Assembly: GCF_000743355.1 (NCBI RefSeq)
Contig: NZ_JQEI01000025.1
Coordinates: 62,001-126,000, forward strand
From: Serratia sp. Ag1
GTDB lineage: Bacteria; Pseudomonadota; Gammaproteobacteria; Enterobacterales; Enterobacteriaceae
Reading direction: 5' to 3'
Length of the DNA: 64,000 nucleotides
The notes under the pieces were generated by a model that searched no databases, was not told the origin of the DNA, and saw only the letters and a program-made list of their open reading frames with translations. The translations under genes were made by a program, and so were the position numbers. Each line of letters starts with the position of its first letter. Position 1 is the stretch's first letter. Shown here piece by piece: positions 38,609-48,249 of this stretch.

Positions 38609-38640
38609 GATACCCGTCATACTTCAAGTTACGCGAGCTA
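38609..38640. repeat. Truncated palindromic repeat (family P)
   Basis: GATACCCGTCATACTTCAAG and the following TTACGCGAG match the left end of the longer family P copies at 47516 and 53037. The rest of the element is absent. It sits in the 127-bp gap between the MerP-like gene and cscB. Confidence 0.45.
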
Positions 38641-38721
38641 AGTGAACAATCACCCAGGCTTGCGTAAAAATACCGTTCTACTACTTGGTGGTGTTACTGA
38701 TTTTTGCCTCAGGTGCCTGAT

Positions 38722-39978
38722 TCATACCACATCATTGCTCATGATAAGCTCAGCTGTTTCTGGTTTCTTTTTGCTCAACGTAATATATCCGAACAGAATA
38801 GTGCAGACGACAACCCCCGCCATTATATAGAATGTTGAATGGTACCCCACCTTGTCAAATAAACGACCAATCGGCAGAGAAAGTACAATGATTCCTATTG
38901 AGCTGGCAATATTGAATCCAATTAAATACATCGTTGAGGACAGGCGCTGATCAAAATTTGCAACGCTGAACTTGAAGACTGAAATAACAAATAATGGTAC
39001 TTCCAGCGCATGAAGCATTTTGATAAATGAAATGATATAAATATCCTCAAACAGGGCCGAACCGAGGATCCGGAAGGTCATGACCATTCCCCCCAGCATC
39101 AATGCTGACTTCGGGCCAATTCGATTTATCAGGAACGGAACAGATGCCATACCAATGGCCTCGAGAAATACTTGTGCTGAGTTCAGATAGCCATAAACTC
39201 GCGGTGCTATTTCCGGGTTCTCAAAAAGTCCAGTATAAAAAACCGGGAACATCTGTTGATCATAAATATTGTAAAACGACCAGGTCCCCACGACAAACAC
39301 CACAAAGAACCAAAATTGGGCATCTTTAAATATGGTGATAAAGTCTTTTCGAGTCAGAGAATGAGCATTAGAGGCCCCGAGGGGGAGAGTCTGGCTGTCT
39401 TCTGTTCTGAAAAAGAGATTAACCACCAGGAACAAGATGCCCATTAGGGAAACACACCAGAAATTGATATGTGGGTTGATGCTGAAGAAAATCCCCCCCA
39501 CGAAAGTACCGACGGCATAGCCCAGGCATCCCCAGAAACGAGCAGTGCCAAACTCAAAATTAAAGCGACGACTGATTTTTTCAATAAAACTGTCAACCAA
39601 ACCACAGCCTGCGAGATAGCCGAGGCCAAAAAATATGCCACCAAATACCATCGCCAGTTTAAAATTAGTCATCAGCAAGGGTTCATATATATAAATCAGG
39701 AAGGGGCCGCTTAATGTGATAACGATTCCGACTAACCACATTAATGGTTTCCGGGTGCCTAATTTATCCTGCATAAAACCATAAGCCATCATGAAAATCA
39801 TGCTGAAAAACTGGTTTACCGCATATAACATGCCCAAGTCGCTACCCGACAACCCAAGTTTATTCTTTAGCCACATGGCATAGAATGACCACCAGAGCGA
39901 CCAGGCAGCAAAGAAAAAGAGTAAGTACGCTGAGGAATAACGGTATTTATCATTACTGAACGGCATATTTATTTTCAT
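38722..39978 (-). CDS. cscB: Sucrose:proton symporter CscB-like (LacY family)
   Basis: The 418-residue protein has twelve helices and the LacY-family N-terminus (FFFAAWSLWWSFYAMWLKNK, GLSGSDLGMLYAVNQFFSM) and C-terminal helices. CscB imports sucrose with protons. Raffinose permease RafB is very similar, but the invertase next door favours sucrose. The gene is AT-richer than the core genes, which suggests transfer. It lies 73 bp downstream of cscA in the same direction. Confidence 0.82.
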   Translation of the reverse strand: MKINMPFSNDKYRYSSAYLLFFFAAWSLWWSFYAMWLKNKLGLSGSDLGMLYAVNQFFSMIFMMAYGFMQDKLGTRKPLMWLVGIVITLSGPFLIYIYEPLLMTNFKLAMVFGGIFFGLGYLAGCGLVDSFIEKISRRFNFEFGTARFWGCLGYAVGTFVGGIFFSINPHINFWCVSLMGILFLVVNLFFRTEDSQTLPLGASNAHSLTRKDFITIFKDAQFWFFVVFVVGTWSFYNIYDQQMFPVFYTGLFENPEIAPRVYGYLNSAQVFLEAIGMASVPFLINRIGPKSALMLGGMVMTFRILGSALFEDIYIISFIKMLHALEVPLFVISVFKFSVANFDQRLSSTMYLIGFNIASSIGIIVLSLPIGRLFDKVGYHSTFYIMAGVVVCTILFGYITLSKKKPETAELIMSNDVV

Positions 39979-40051
39979 ATTTTTTCCAATCCAGGCTGAG
40001 TGATATTAGGGTTTGATTTCCAGTTGCAGCGGACCTTGCTGGAGGACAAAT

Positions 40052-41494
40052 TTATTCAGTTGATGCTGCGTTGAGCTGCCAGGCGTTTGCACTGGAAATG
40101 ACCATCTCACCGTGATGGCTGAATAGTGATAATGCCCGATCGTCGTGTTCTGGGTAGATACGGCTACTAAGGGTGAACTCTCCCTCGTTAACGAAGACTT
40201 CTACAGAAGATTTGTCGATAAAAATATGCAGCTTCAGTATCCCTGCCGTCGGCAGAGGGACGCTGCGGTAACCAATCAACTGATGCTGTGGATAATTCCG
40301 CTCAATGACCAGGCGCTGGGCCTGATTATCCACAAAAATACGAGCGCCTTGGCCAAGCATCAGGCCATAGTGTTCTGCTGTACTGCGTGTCAGATCAAGC
40401 TCCAGAGTGATTTCCATCGCGATTGCGTCATTCTCAACCTGGTGAGTACCTCCACTCAATTTATGCACTGACCAGCAGTGGTGTTCGCCACGCAACGCTT
40501 CCAACTCTTTAACGGGTGTCATCCGTAAACGTAAGTCATTATCAAGGCTGAGCTCTCGTGGTAAGGAGAGCATTCCCGCCCAACCGTCCGCTTTTTCGGG
40601 CATCGGGGATTCCCACATGGACAACCAGCCGATAACAATGCGTCTGCCGTCCGGTGCCACAAAGGATTGAGGCGCATAAAAATCATGACCATGATCCATT
40701 TCATAAAATTGCTGGGTGGGATGAAAGCTCCTTCCGTCCTGCCAGTCACCGACGATATACCCACTCTGGTACAGGTTTCGATAGTGGTAACCCTCGGCAT
40801 TAATCCCCTGTGGAGAAAACATCAGAATATGTTTATCCGCCAGCGGGAAAAAATCTGGACACTCCCACATATAGCCCATTGTCTCATCAGCTTTACTTAG
40901 GGTATTGACGTAACTCCACTGACGAAGGTCTTGCGACTGGTAAAGTTGTACTTCACCAATACCCGCGACTCTGGCACCCACAACCATCATCCAGCGATCG
41001 CCTTCACGCCAGACCTTGGGATCGCGAAAATGGTTTACGCCTGGGGGTGTATCCAAAATCATGCCTTCACGCTGAAAATGCAGACCGTCATGGCTGGTTG
41101 TCAGGCATTGCACTTGAAACAAGTTGTCATCGCTGTGAGCACCGTGAAACTTATGGCCGGTGTAGATCAGTGCCATCTGACCATCATCAACAACCGCCGA
41201 ACCGGAAAAACAGCCGTCTTGGTCTTCCGGCCCTTCTGGAGCCAGGGCGATAGGGAGATGCTCCCAATGCACCAGATCGCGACTGCGGGCGTGCCCCCAA
41301 TGCATTGGGCCCCATTCTGGGGAGTAGGGATAATGCTGGTAAAACACATGATAATAGCCATTAAACCAGCATAAACCGTTAGGATCGTTCATCCAGCCAG
41401 CTTGAGGTGCAATATGAAAGTGAGGAAACCAGCGTGGGTTAACTTTGTCTTTTAGGTCGCGAATGGCGGTATTGGCCTGGAGGAGCATGCTCAT
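40052..41494 (-). CDS. cscA: GH32 sucrose hydrolase CscA-like
   Basis: The 480-residue protein starts at ATG 41494, preceded by AAGGAAAA. Family motifs are WMNDPNG (nucleophile Asp), FRDPKV and ECPDFF (acid/base Glu), and a C-terminal beta-sandwich ends the protein. It hydrolyses unphosphorylated sucrose in the cytosol to glucose and fructose. It is first in the operon, with cscB after it. A PTS-type sucrose-6-phosphate hydrolase is the alternative, but a proton symporter, not a PTS component, is the neighbour. Confidence 0.85.
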   Translation of the reverse strand: MSMLLQANTAIRDLKDKVNPRWFPHFHIAPQAGWMNDPNGLCWFNGYYHVFYQHYPYSPEWGPMHWGHARSRDLVHWEHLPIALAPEGPEDQDGCFSGSAVVDDGQMALIYTGHKFHGAHSDDNLFQVQCLTTSHDGLHFQREGMILDTPPGVNHFRDPKVWREGDRWMMVVGARVAGIGEVQLYQSQDLRQWSYVNTLSKADETMGYMWECPDFFPLADKHILMFSPQGINAEGYHYRNLYQSGYIVGDWQDGRSFHPTQQFYEMDHGHDFYAPQSFVAPDGRRIVIGWLSMWESPMPEKADGWAGMLSLPRELSLDNDLRLRMTPVKELEALRGEHHCWSVHKLSGGTHQVENDAIAMEITLELDLTRSTAEHYGLMLGQGARIFVDNQAQRLVIERNYPQHQLIGYRSVPLPTAGILKLHIFIDKSSVEVFVNEGEFTLSSRIYPEHDDRALSLFSHHGEMVISSANAWQLNAASTE

Positions 41495-41541
41495 GATGTT
41501 TTCCTTACTCTAAGTCAATCTTTCGAAGCAATGACGAGAAG

Positions 41542-41615
41542 GTAACGTTAACATTTTTGTTTTGCTGCCTTATATGTGTGGCAATTTGATGTTAATCACA
41601 AAAGTTAACGTTAAC
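41542..41615 (-). promoter_or_regulatory. csc control region: two LacI-type operators and a CRP site
   Basis: A perfect palindrome GTTAACGTTAAC lies at 41604-41615. A second, imperfect copy GTAACGTTAAC lies at 41542-41552, about 63 bp away. This matches the GalR/LacI-type operator used by CscR-like repressors and could support looping. Between them, TTTGATGTTAATCACA (41585-41600) is a CRP site with one mismatch in the left half. Confidence 0.7.
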
Positions 41616-41705
41616 ATTTATAAATTATGAAGATGATCTCATTTTCGGTGAAATATTCTCTGTTTTGACAACAGATGCGGGAATCCCTATTACGATATCG
41701 AGCAG

Positions 41706-41732
41706 CGGCGTGATGGGGCTAGCATCACGCCG
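41706..41732 (-). terminator. Hairpin after the fimbrial operon
   Basis: CGGCGTGAT/ATCACGCCG forms a 9-bp stem with a 9-base loop. It lies 62 bp past the adhesin stop. There is no clear T-tract, so terminator activity is uncertain. The remaining 41616-41793 stretch shows no gene. Confidence 0.4.
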
Positions 41733-41793
41733 AATGGATGGCCTGGCTGTTTTACAATCAAGGCTGAGAGAAGGTATCAACGTCGTGGAATGA

Positions 41794-42879
41794 TCATGGA
41801 TAAGCGAGGGTAAAAATCGCCTCGGCCTTTACTTCTCCGGCTTTAAGCTCTTCGTCAGTACGAATATACTTCGCCGTTATATCCAGTAGCAGCGAGCCGC
41901 CTTCGACCGCAGAAGTGCCGATCATAAACTGCCCCACATTGCTGCCGCTGACGCTCGTATTTTGTGCACCGAACTGCACTCTCTGGCCATCACTTTTTTC
42001 AAGCACAATACCTACACCAGTCGCCGTACTCCCCGGTGATAACCCCAGGATATTTGAACGATTCGCTTTGTTATTGCTATCAGTGAAGGTGATATAAGGC
42101 TTGGCGTCTTTGCCACAGTTGCCCAATGGGATAGAAAATAATTTGCTGCCGCTCAGATCGCCGCTTTTTTTAAACGCCGAACTTTCTACCCCCTGTAATG
42201 GCACGGTAATATTGGTACCACCTAAGTCACAGGTGGGGGTTTTGGGGACAGGTAACGTAGGCAACTCCCCTGTTGTGCCAAATGTCAGCACTTCTTTCCC
42301 AAAAAGTGCGGTACTCGCTACGCAGCGTGTACCACCAGCCAGAACGGTTTTATCGTCCCACGTTTTTTGATTACCAAAGGCAATGGTAAGGCCTTTAGGA
42401 TATCCACTTAACGCTCCCCCTTTGTAGCGGTTGACATCATTAACGACTAAAAACTGCTGTAAAAAGACTTGATAGGTCAGGTTGTTACCAGGATTGCCAA
42501 CAGACTGGGTAGACAAGCCGCGAAAAGCATCAGTGTTTGCATAACCACCAGGGGTCGCTAGCACAAGCAGGCTTACGCCAACGCCTTCATCGGGGAACAT
42601 CGGCTGAGTTGTTTCCCCAGTCACTCCAGAGGTATACCAAGCATCAGCCAGCAGAATATCTGACGTAGAGCCTGTTTTTGAATAGGTAAAATTATAGGTA
42701 ATAATACGCCATGCCAATATGGTCCCGTTGGTTAACTTGGCTGGCAATGGCTCTAAGGTATAGGGAGAAGACGTAACACTGGCTACATTACATGAGCCGG
42801 GAGCGATAATAGCCATACTGAACGGGCTGTAACACCACACTAAGGCCACCACGATCATTTTTATACATTGCGCAAACAT
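41794..42879 (-). CDS. Fimbrial tip adhesin
   Basis: The 361-residue exported protein ends in a pilin domain with the chaperone-recognised C-terminal pattern (AIFTLAYP). An N-terminal receptor-binding-type domain of about 200 residues precedes it, separated by a TLPVPKTPTCDLGG junction. The two-domain layout resembles MrkD/FimH-type adhesins. It is the last gene of a chaperone-usher operon. The receptor is unknown. Confidence 0.78.
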   Translation of the reverse strand: MFAQCIKMIVVALVWCYSPFSMAIIAPGSCNVASVTSSPYTLEPLPAKLTNGTILAWRIITYNFTYSKTGSTSDILLADAWYTSGVTGETTQPMFPDEGVGVSLLVLATPGGYANTDAFRGLSTQSVGNPGNNLTYQVFLQQFLVVNDVNRYKGGALSGYPKGLTIAFGNQKTWDDKTVLAGGTRCVASTALFGKEVLTFGTTGELPTLPVPKTPTCDLGGTNITVPLQGVESSAFKKSGDLSGSKLFSIPLGNCGKDAKPYITFTDSNNKANRSNILGLSPGSTATGVGIVLEKSDGQRVQFGAQNTSVSGSNVGQFMIGTSAVEGGSLLLDITAKYIRTDEELKAGEVKAEAIFTLAYP

Positions 42880-42912
42880 ATTTCCACCTATCTTCTCTTT
42901 TCCAACGATTAC

Positions 42913-43629
42913 CTATTCCGCTTTCGCCACTTGGCAACTGCCCGCGTTACATTTGAAATTCAGCACTGGCCGACCACCGTAATCGTTGATATAGGTCAGA
43001 ACTGGTTGGGCAAAGTGGCTTGATTTCAGTTCCCCGGTCGCTTTGGGGGCGATCATCAGCGGTTGGAAATTATCGTCCACCGGGGTGTTTTTCTCTGCCA
43101 GCCCAATCACCGTCAGGTAGTAGGGGGTAGGGTTTTCGATGCGGTAACCCTGTGCAGTCTGTTGTAATGTCACCTGTTCCTGCCAGACTTGCCCCGGTTT
43201 AGGTGTAATGGCCTGTGGCCGATAGAACAGTTTGATCTGCGTTTGAAGCGCTATTTGCATCACATTGCTTTTTTCACTGCGGGGTGGGATTTCGCGCAAA
43301 TTGAAATAAAACAGAGACTCACGGTCTTGGGGGAGCTTCATGGCCTCTGGTGTTGTTGAAATCCTCACCGCGCTTTTGCTGCCTGGTTCAAGCCGCTGTA
43401 CCGGTGGTGTCACGATGAGTGGCGTCGTGATTTTTTTATGCTGTGCGTCCTCGATCCAGGATTGTGCCAGATAGGGCAACTCTTTATTTTCATTGCTGAT
43501 ATTAAGGCTGACCGATTTGCTCTGCCCATCATAGATAACCCGGGTACGGTCCAATGCGACAGCTGCATCTGCTGCCTGAGTTCCGAGGAGTAATACCGTT
43601 AAAAAAGTGATTTTATGTTTCATTCTCAT
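42913..43629 (-). CDS. Periplasmic fimbrial chaperone
   Basis: The 238-residue PapD-like protein has a signal peptide ending ADAA. The first Ig domain has VALDRTRVIYDGQSKSVSL and the pilin-binding motif LFYFNLREIPP. The second domain ends in conserved C-N-A-G-S-C. It donates a strand to subunits and delivers them to the usher. It follows the usher by 6 bp. Confidence 0.9.
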   Translation of the reverse strand: MRMKHKITFLTVLLLGTQAADAAVALDRTRVIYDGQSKSVSLNISNENKELPYLAQSWIEDAQHKKITTPLIVTPPVQRLEPGSKSAVRISTTPEAMKLPQDRESLFYFNLREIPPRSEKSNVMQIALQTQIKLFYRPQAITPKPGQVWQEQVTLQQTAQGYRIENPTPYYLTVIGLAEKNTPVDDNFQPLMIAPKATGELKSSHFAQPVLTYINDYGGRPVLNFKCNAGSCQVAKAE

Positions 43630-43635
43630 CTTTGC

Positions 43636-46122
43636 CTATTTCGTTGAGTGGCATGGTAGTAGTAGCTGCGATTGCGGCTGGAGTTTTTCAGGAATGTTTA
43701 CCTGGCATTGCTTGCTGCCATTCCAGGCAACATCGAGAGTTTCTCCCACTGAAACACCACTCAGATAGGCAAAACCATCATCACTGATGATCGCTAATTC
43801 CTGCCCTTTACTATTGGTCACGCTGCTGCCAAAGGGGGGATAGCTGCCATCAGCTTTTCGTAACGTGGCGATGGCCTTAAGGCCTTTAACCAGACTGAAG
43901 CGCCGATAACCAATGGCTCCCTCAGTTAAAGCCGACTCCACAGCCAATTGCCGTGCTTCGACATCGTCGGCCAACTGATTGATATCTATGCGTGTATCGG
44001 TACGGTAATAACCGGCAATATCATTGAGCACTGCAATACCAAACCGGTTGGAGCTTAAGTTACGTCCTTCAATCGGGACGCCAGCTATGCCATCGGTACT
44101 GAGCATCAACCGGGTGCCTCCGCTGACATTGCTGCCATGCAGCCCCGCGCCTTTGGTTGTCACCGTGGCTCCACCTTTTAATGACATGCCATAAGACGTA
44201 TAACTATCCTGAACGTAAGCGCTGTTCAGGCTCAGTTGCGCCATGCTGCTGCGCTGAGTATAGAAACCGCTAAACTGGCTTTTGGTGCCGTTCTGCTGCT
44301 GATTATTTAAACCGGTACTCAGGCGATAATTACTGTTCTCGCCGTTGCTATTAAGATAACTGACGGTTTGGTTATAACCGCCTTGGCTATGTTGCCCGCT
44401 ATAACTGACGTATTGCTGATTCCCCAGTGGCACTGAAAAACTCAGGAACAGCGTATTTTCATTCACTCCGTTATTCTTACTACGGCCTGCGGATAAGTTG
44501 GTCGACACATCTTTAATATTCAATACATCAAAATAATGGTTCAATGAGAGGCTGAAATTATCTGCGGCCTGCTGCTCCCAATAGGTCTGGTGACTGTATG
44601 AGAGATTCAGACTGACTCGGGCATCGGGGAAGTTTTTATTGAACATAACAGTGTACATCTCTTTGCTATTCCCACTGTTATCACCCCGGTAGCGCGTATC
44701 CAAATATTGGCTCATCGTCATAAATTGACGCTGCGAGAAACGATAACCGGCAAACGTGACTTCACTGTCGAGTTGATCAAAACGCTTGGCATAGCTTAAG
44801 CGGTATGATTTCCCTTGCTGAGAAGGTTGCCCAGGCAAATTCGTTGCCCAAGACTGGGTAGCGTCTGCCGATAACGCCCCCAGTACATAAAGATCGCGGC
44901 CAATCCCGGCAGACAGAGAGTTGTAATGACCTGCGGCAATCCCACCGCCATACAATGACCAACTGTTGCTGATACCCCGGGAGAATTCGCCGCTGGCAAA
45001 GGGGGAACCCTCTAAACGGCGGCCAACGTTTGCTGGCCGACCGAAGGCAATTTTATAACGCAATGTACCGGGTCTGGTGAGGTAAGGGATGGTAGCCGTA
45101 TTGATCTGGAAGGTTTGCACACTGCCATCCTGCTCCTCTACCCGCACATCCAGTAATCCACTGATCGAGCTATCCAAATCCATAATACGAAACGGCCCGG
45201 AAGGCACGGTCGTCTGATATAACAGCCGCCCTTGTTGGCTGACAATGACTTTAGCGTTAGTACGGGCAATACCTGCCACCTCTGGCGCGTAACCACGCAG
45301 GTTCGGCGGTAACATGCGTTCATCACTGGCTAGGCTCAGGCCGGTATAGCGGAAGAGGCTAAAAATATCGGATGAGAAATAGTTTTCTCCTACCGTTAAT
45401 GTCGACGCTAATGAGCGAATGGAGCGATATAAATAAAACCTATTCCATTCGAAATTATTCTGAGACTGACCGTTACCGATCTTGGTGTAATTACCCTGAT
45501 AATCCCCCCGCAGACGCCACGGGCCATAATTGGCACCGGCTGTACCGTTTACATTGGTGTTTGTGATGGCGGCGCTTTGCTGTGGTCTGTTGACCTGGCT
45601 GTTGAGGTTGTAGTCCAGCAACAAACCGGGAATACCATCATCCCAGCTTGATGGTGGCAGCCAGTTATGGTCTCTGTACTCTATCAATGCCTGAGGGATG
45701 CTGATGTATAACGTACCTGCACTGAGATCGGTACGCATAGTGATGCCATCAAGTGCTTTAAGGTCTGCACAATGATTTTGGTGCCCGTAAGTGATTTTTT
45801 CAGCAATATTCTGTTTTAGCCCCAATAGCGCAACCACATTTTCTGACAGACAGGGTTCACTACTGTTCGGGTTGTCATCACGGGGAGTAAAATTCACCGT
45901 TTGTTCGGGAAAATCACGCTGGTTAATGTTGATAACCAATTGATAGGGTCCAGGCATAACATAACCGGAAACGGCGAAGCGTGATAAGTCAATGTTTTGC
46001 TTATCTTCAGTATCTAAAATATCAGTATTAAATTCCACTGCATAGGTGGTGCTACTGAGCCCCATCAATGATGCTATAGAGGTGACGTAGATGACTTTAA
46101 TGAAATTCATTTCGTGGCTCAT
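43636..46122 (-). CDS. Outer-membrane fimbrial usher
   Basis: The 828-residue protein has a signal peptide, an N-terminal chaperone-binding domain beginning VEFNTDILDTEDKQNIDLSRF, a 24-strand barrel with plug, and two C-terminal domains ending in a conserved Cys pair region (KQCQVNIPEK..LPCH). It secretes and assembles the fimbria. A downstream ATG at 46110 is a possible alternative start. Confidence 0.92.
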   Translation of the reverse strand: MSHEMNFIKVIYVTSIASLMGLSSTTYAVEFNTDILDTEDKQNIDLSRFAVSGYVMPGPYQLVININQRDFPEQTVNFTPRDDNPNSSEPCLSENVVALLGLKQNIAEKITYGHQNHCADLKALDGITMRTDLSAGTLYISIPQALIEYRDHNWLPPSSWDDGIPGLLLDYNLNSQVNRPQQSAAITNTNVNGTAGANYGPWRLRGDYQGNYTKIGNGQSQNNFEWNRFYLYRSIRSLASTLTVGENYFSSDIFSLFRYTGLSLASDERMLPPNLRGYAPEVAGIARTNAKVIVSQQGRLLYQTTVPSGPFRIMDLDSSISGLLDVRVEEQDGSVQTFQINTATIPYLTRPGTLRYKIAFGRPANVGRRLEGSPFASGEFSRGISNSWSLYGGGIAAGHYNSLSAGIGRDLYVLGALSADATQSWATNLPGQPSQQGKSYRLSYAKRFDQLDSEVTFAGYRFSQRQFMTMSQYLDTRYRGDNSGNSKEMYTVMFNKNFPDARVSLNLSYSHQTYWEQQAADNFSLSLNHYFDVLNIKDVSTNLSAGRSKNNGVNENTLFLSFSVPLGNQQYVSYSGQHSQGGYNQTVSYLNSNGENSNYRLSTGLNNQQQNGTKSQFSGFYTQRSSMAQLSLNSAYVQDSYTSYGMSLKGGATVTTKGAGLHGSNVSGGTRLMLSTDGIAGVPIEGRNLSSNRFGIAVLNDIAGYYRTDTRIDINQLADDVEARQLAVESALTEGAIGYRRFSLVKGLKAIATLRKADGSYPPFGSSVTNSKGQELAIISDDGFAYLSGVSVGETLDVAWNGSKQCQVNIPEKLQPQSQLLLPCHSTK

Positions 46123-46189
46123 ATAAACTGTTCGATCGGGTTTTTATAGGCTGTTAATAAGAGCAAACAGGACTAACCCGGGGAGGTAT

Positions 46190-46729
46190 TCATTGATGAA
46201 TCAAGGTAAAGTACACCATTGAGTGAAAACGCCCAGACTTGACTTGAGGTATTTTTTTAATAAGGCGTAGAGAGTAGTTTAATTTTTTATTCTCACCATC
46301 ATGTTTATGCACTCTCATCACTGCACCAGGGATGACAACGTTACTTTGTCCATCTAAAATTTGGAACGCCAGCCCTTTACTACTTTCCCCTAGGTTAAAC
46401 CATGAGCTACCTGGCTCGCTGGGCCCATCAAATCTCAAGCCTAACGTACTCTGCATCTCTTTATTTTCTTCTGCGTGCAAAAAAACGCAATTTATTAAAT
46501 TGATGGTAAAGGGGTATGTTACTGCAGCAGTATTGTTCAATGTTTCCTGTGTAATCAAACCCAAATCTATCGTTTGCTCAGCATTGTCTGAAGATATGGA
46601 GCAGGCTGGGTTGATAATGACCCCATTCATATTTACCCGACCGTAATCTTTGTGCATCGCATAGATTGCTGAGGAAAAGATAAGGCTACATAATAATAAC
46701 GATGGTTTTAACATTTTTGTTTTTAACAC
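46190..46729 (-). CDS. Minor fimbrial subunit
   Basis: The 179-residue exported pilin has a signal peptide to YAM, the pilin Cys pair (NPACSIS and LINCVF) and the aromatic/hydrophobic C-terminus VYFTLIHQ. It sits between the major pilin and the usher, suggesting an adaptor or terminator role. Its sequence is AT-rich. Confidence 0.8.
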   Translation of the reverse strand: MLKTKMLKPSLLLCSLIFSSAIYAMHKDYGRVNMNGVIINPACSISSDNAEQTIDLGLITQETLNNTAAVTYPFTINLINCVFLHAEENKEMQSTLGLRFDGPSEPGSSWFNLGESSKGLAFQILDGQSNVVIPGAVMRVHKHDGENKKLNYSLRLIKKIPQVKSGRFHSMVYFTLIHQ

Positions 46730-46787
46730 AGTTATTTTTAGGGGTAAAGCATACGGCTAAAGCCGTATGCTTTTATAGCGCCCAAAT

Positions 46788-46900
46788 TAATTCGAGTTAC
46801 TCTTGTAGACGGCAAGTAGCACAGACCCTTGGAGCATAGCGCACTATGTCACTGGTAATACGGGGTACAGCCAATACCTGAGTAACTTGAAATAGGGTGG
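46788..46900. repeat. Palindromic repeat between the two fimbrial subunit genes (family P)
   Basis: AATTCGAGTTACTC at one end and GAGTAACTTGAAATAGGGT at the other are inverted relatives around about 80 bp. The orientation is opposite to the copy at 47516. It separates the major pilin gene from the rest of its operon and can fold in the message, which could lower downstream expression relative to the major subunit. Confidence 0.6.
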
Positions 46901-46910
46901 ATACAGATAA

Positions 46911-47441
46911 TTACTGATATGCCAGGGTAAAATTGGCAATGCTGGTAAACTTACCTGGCACTACACTACCTTCAGTAATGCTGCTGCCTTTCAGGTAGGC
47001 AGAGAATAACAAGGTGTTGCTGCCAGCTAAAAGTTGACGTGCTGGTGAGGCTTCGCCCAGTTTTACCACAGTGCCGCTGCCATTGGTGATGACAATACCA
47101 GCACCTTTTGCATCGCCAACGATACCCAGCAGAGTGTTGTCATCAGCGTTTTTATCACCGTTAAAGGTAATAGAAACATTTTTCAGCGAAGTCGTGTCAC
47201 ATCTCTCTAAATCGATAGAAAAGTTCTGTGGTGTCGAATTACCTTTATTGCTCAGCGACGCAGCAGAGATCTGCCCCAGAGAAACAACCTGATCGGCAGT
47301 TTGTGGAGTAATTGAACATGGTGCCTCAATAATGGAACCATTAAATGTAACATTACCTGAACCCTGGTCAGCAGCTTGAGCGGCGAATGCAGAGAAAGAA
47401 ATAAACGCGGCCACTACTGCATTCGTCTTAATATGAGACAT
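46911..47441 (-). CDS. Major fimbrial subunit
   Basis: The 176-residue type 1-like pilin has a signal peptide ending AAQA|ADQG. The Cys pair is in EAPCSITPQ and LERCDTT. The C-terminal beta-zipper FTSIANFTLAYQ is present. It is the promoter-proximal gene of the chaperone-usher operon and should be the shaft protein. Confidence 0.88.
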   Translation of the reverse strand: MSHIKTNAVVAAFISFSAFAAQAADQGSGNVTFNGSIIEAPCSITPQTADQVVSLGQISAASLSNKGNSTPQNFSIDLERCDTTSLKNVSITFNGDKNADDNTLLGIVGDAKGAGIVITNGSGTVVKLGEASPARQLLAGSNTLLFSAYLKGSSITEGSVVPGKFTSIANFTLAYQ

Positions 47442-47515
47442 AAAAAATCCTTAAGTAACTTTAGATTATAAATAAAAATAATGTAATAGCTGCTTACGTC
47501 ATGTGATACCTATTA

Positions 47516-47646
47516 TATATACCCTTCATACTTCAAGCCGCTTGGGGGTTGGCTACGTTACTCGCCCATTCGGGGCCAGCGTAAGCGCCGTTCAAAAACG
47601 CAGAGCGTTTTTGTCAAGCAACTCAAATTATTTCGGCTATAGAGAA
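47516..47646. repeat. Palindromic repeat upstream of the major pilin (family P) with internal hairpin
   Basis: It runs from ATACCCTTCATACTTCAAGC to CAACTCAAATTATTTCGGC. The ends are inverted relatives. Inside is a perfect 9-bp hairpin CAAAAACGC-AGA-GCGTTTTTG (47593-47613) that could terminate transcription on either strand. It lies in the leader region of the fimbrial operon, 75 bp before the pilin start. Confidence 0.6.
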
Positions 47647-48249
47647 CCATAAGAGGAAAATCACAATTGCAGTATTACAATCATTGACATTCGTCATAAT
47701 AAATACCAGAGGTATCGACTCTTTCAGAACTCAATTTTGCTATCCATATGTAATAGGGCTAGCATTCCCTTGGTATTTTAAAATTGTATGATGTTTTTAA
47801 TTAAAAAAGAACCAATGATTTTTTATATGTGATAAATTTAATTTATAACCTAAGCAATTAGAGCCGCTTGCAGGCGATAATAGCGCGGAATTCACAATGC
47901 GTAGTGGCATCGTTAATCTGGCCACCTGAACAGAGGTGATATGCTCACCGTAGAATATTACAGGTGCGCCAATGAAAAGAAGAAATTTCAGTGTATACCT
48001 AAAAATAATTCGAGTGCTTGCCCCATAGGGTGAGCCTTACGAATATAACAAGGGATTAACACTCAACGAACCGGAAAGCTGCTACTGGAAAAACGCTAAA
48101 GCCGTGAACAGAGCTTCTTGACCACTACGCCTAAATGGGCCACCAGCCGGGTCACATTGTGTTTTTATGGGTTGTGTCTTTGACTTCCCGCTGGCATTAT
48201 CCTGAGCAGTGATTAACGGGACGTTAATCGCAACTAGTTGATTCTGATT
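47647..48249. other. Decayed non-coding stretch with a probable IS3-family orfA leftover
   Basis: No intact gene is seen. The first 230 bp are very AT-rich and may hold the fimbrial promoter. At 47974 the start MKRRNFS of an IS3-type OrfA appears, preceded by AGGTGATATGCTCACC. The homology ends after about seven residues. A further open stretch from about 48036 to 48122 (YEYNKGLTLNEPESCYWKNA) was not recognised. Confidence 0.4.

Noticed and set aside
47696..47780. Inverted repeat AAATACCAGAGG / CCCTTGGTATTT upstream of the fimbrial operon as a phase-variation switch
   Set aside because: The arms are short and imperfect, only about 65 bp apart, with no nearby recombinase gene. Chance pairing in AT-rich DNA is more likely.
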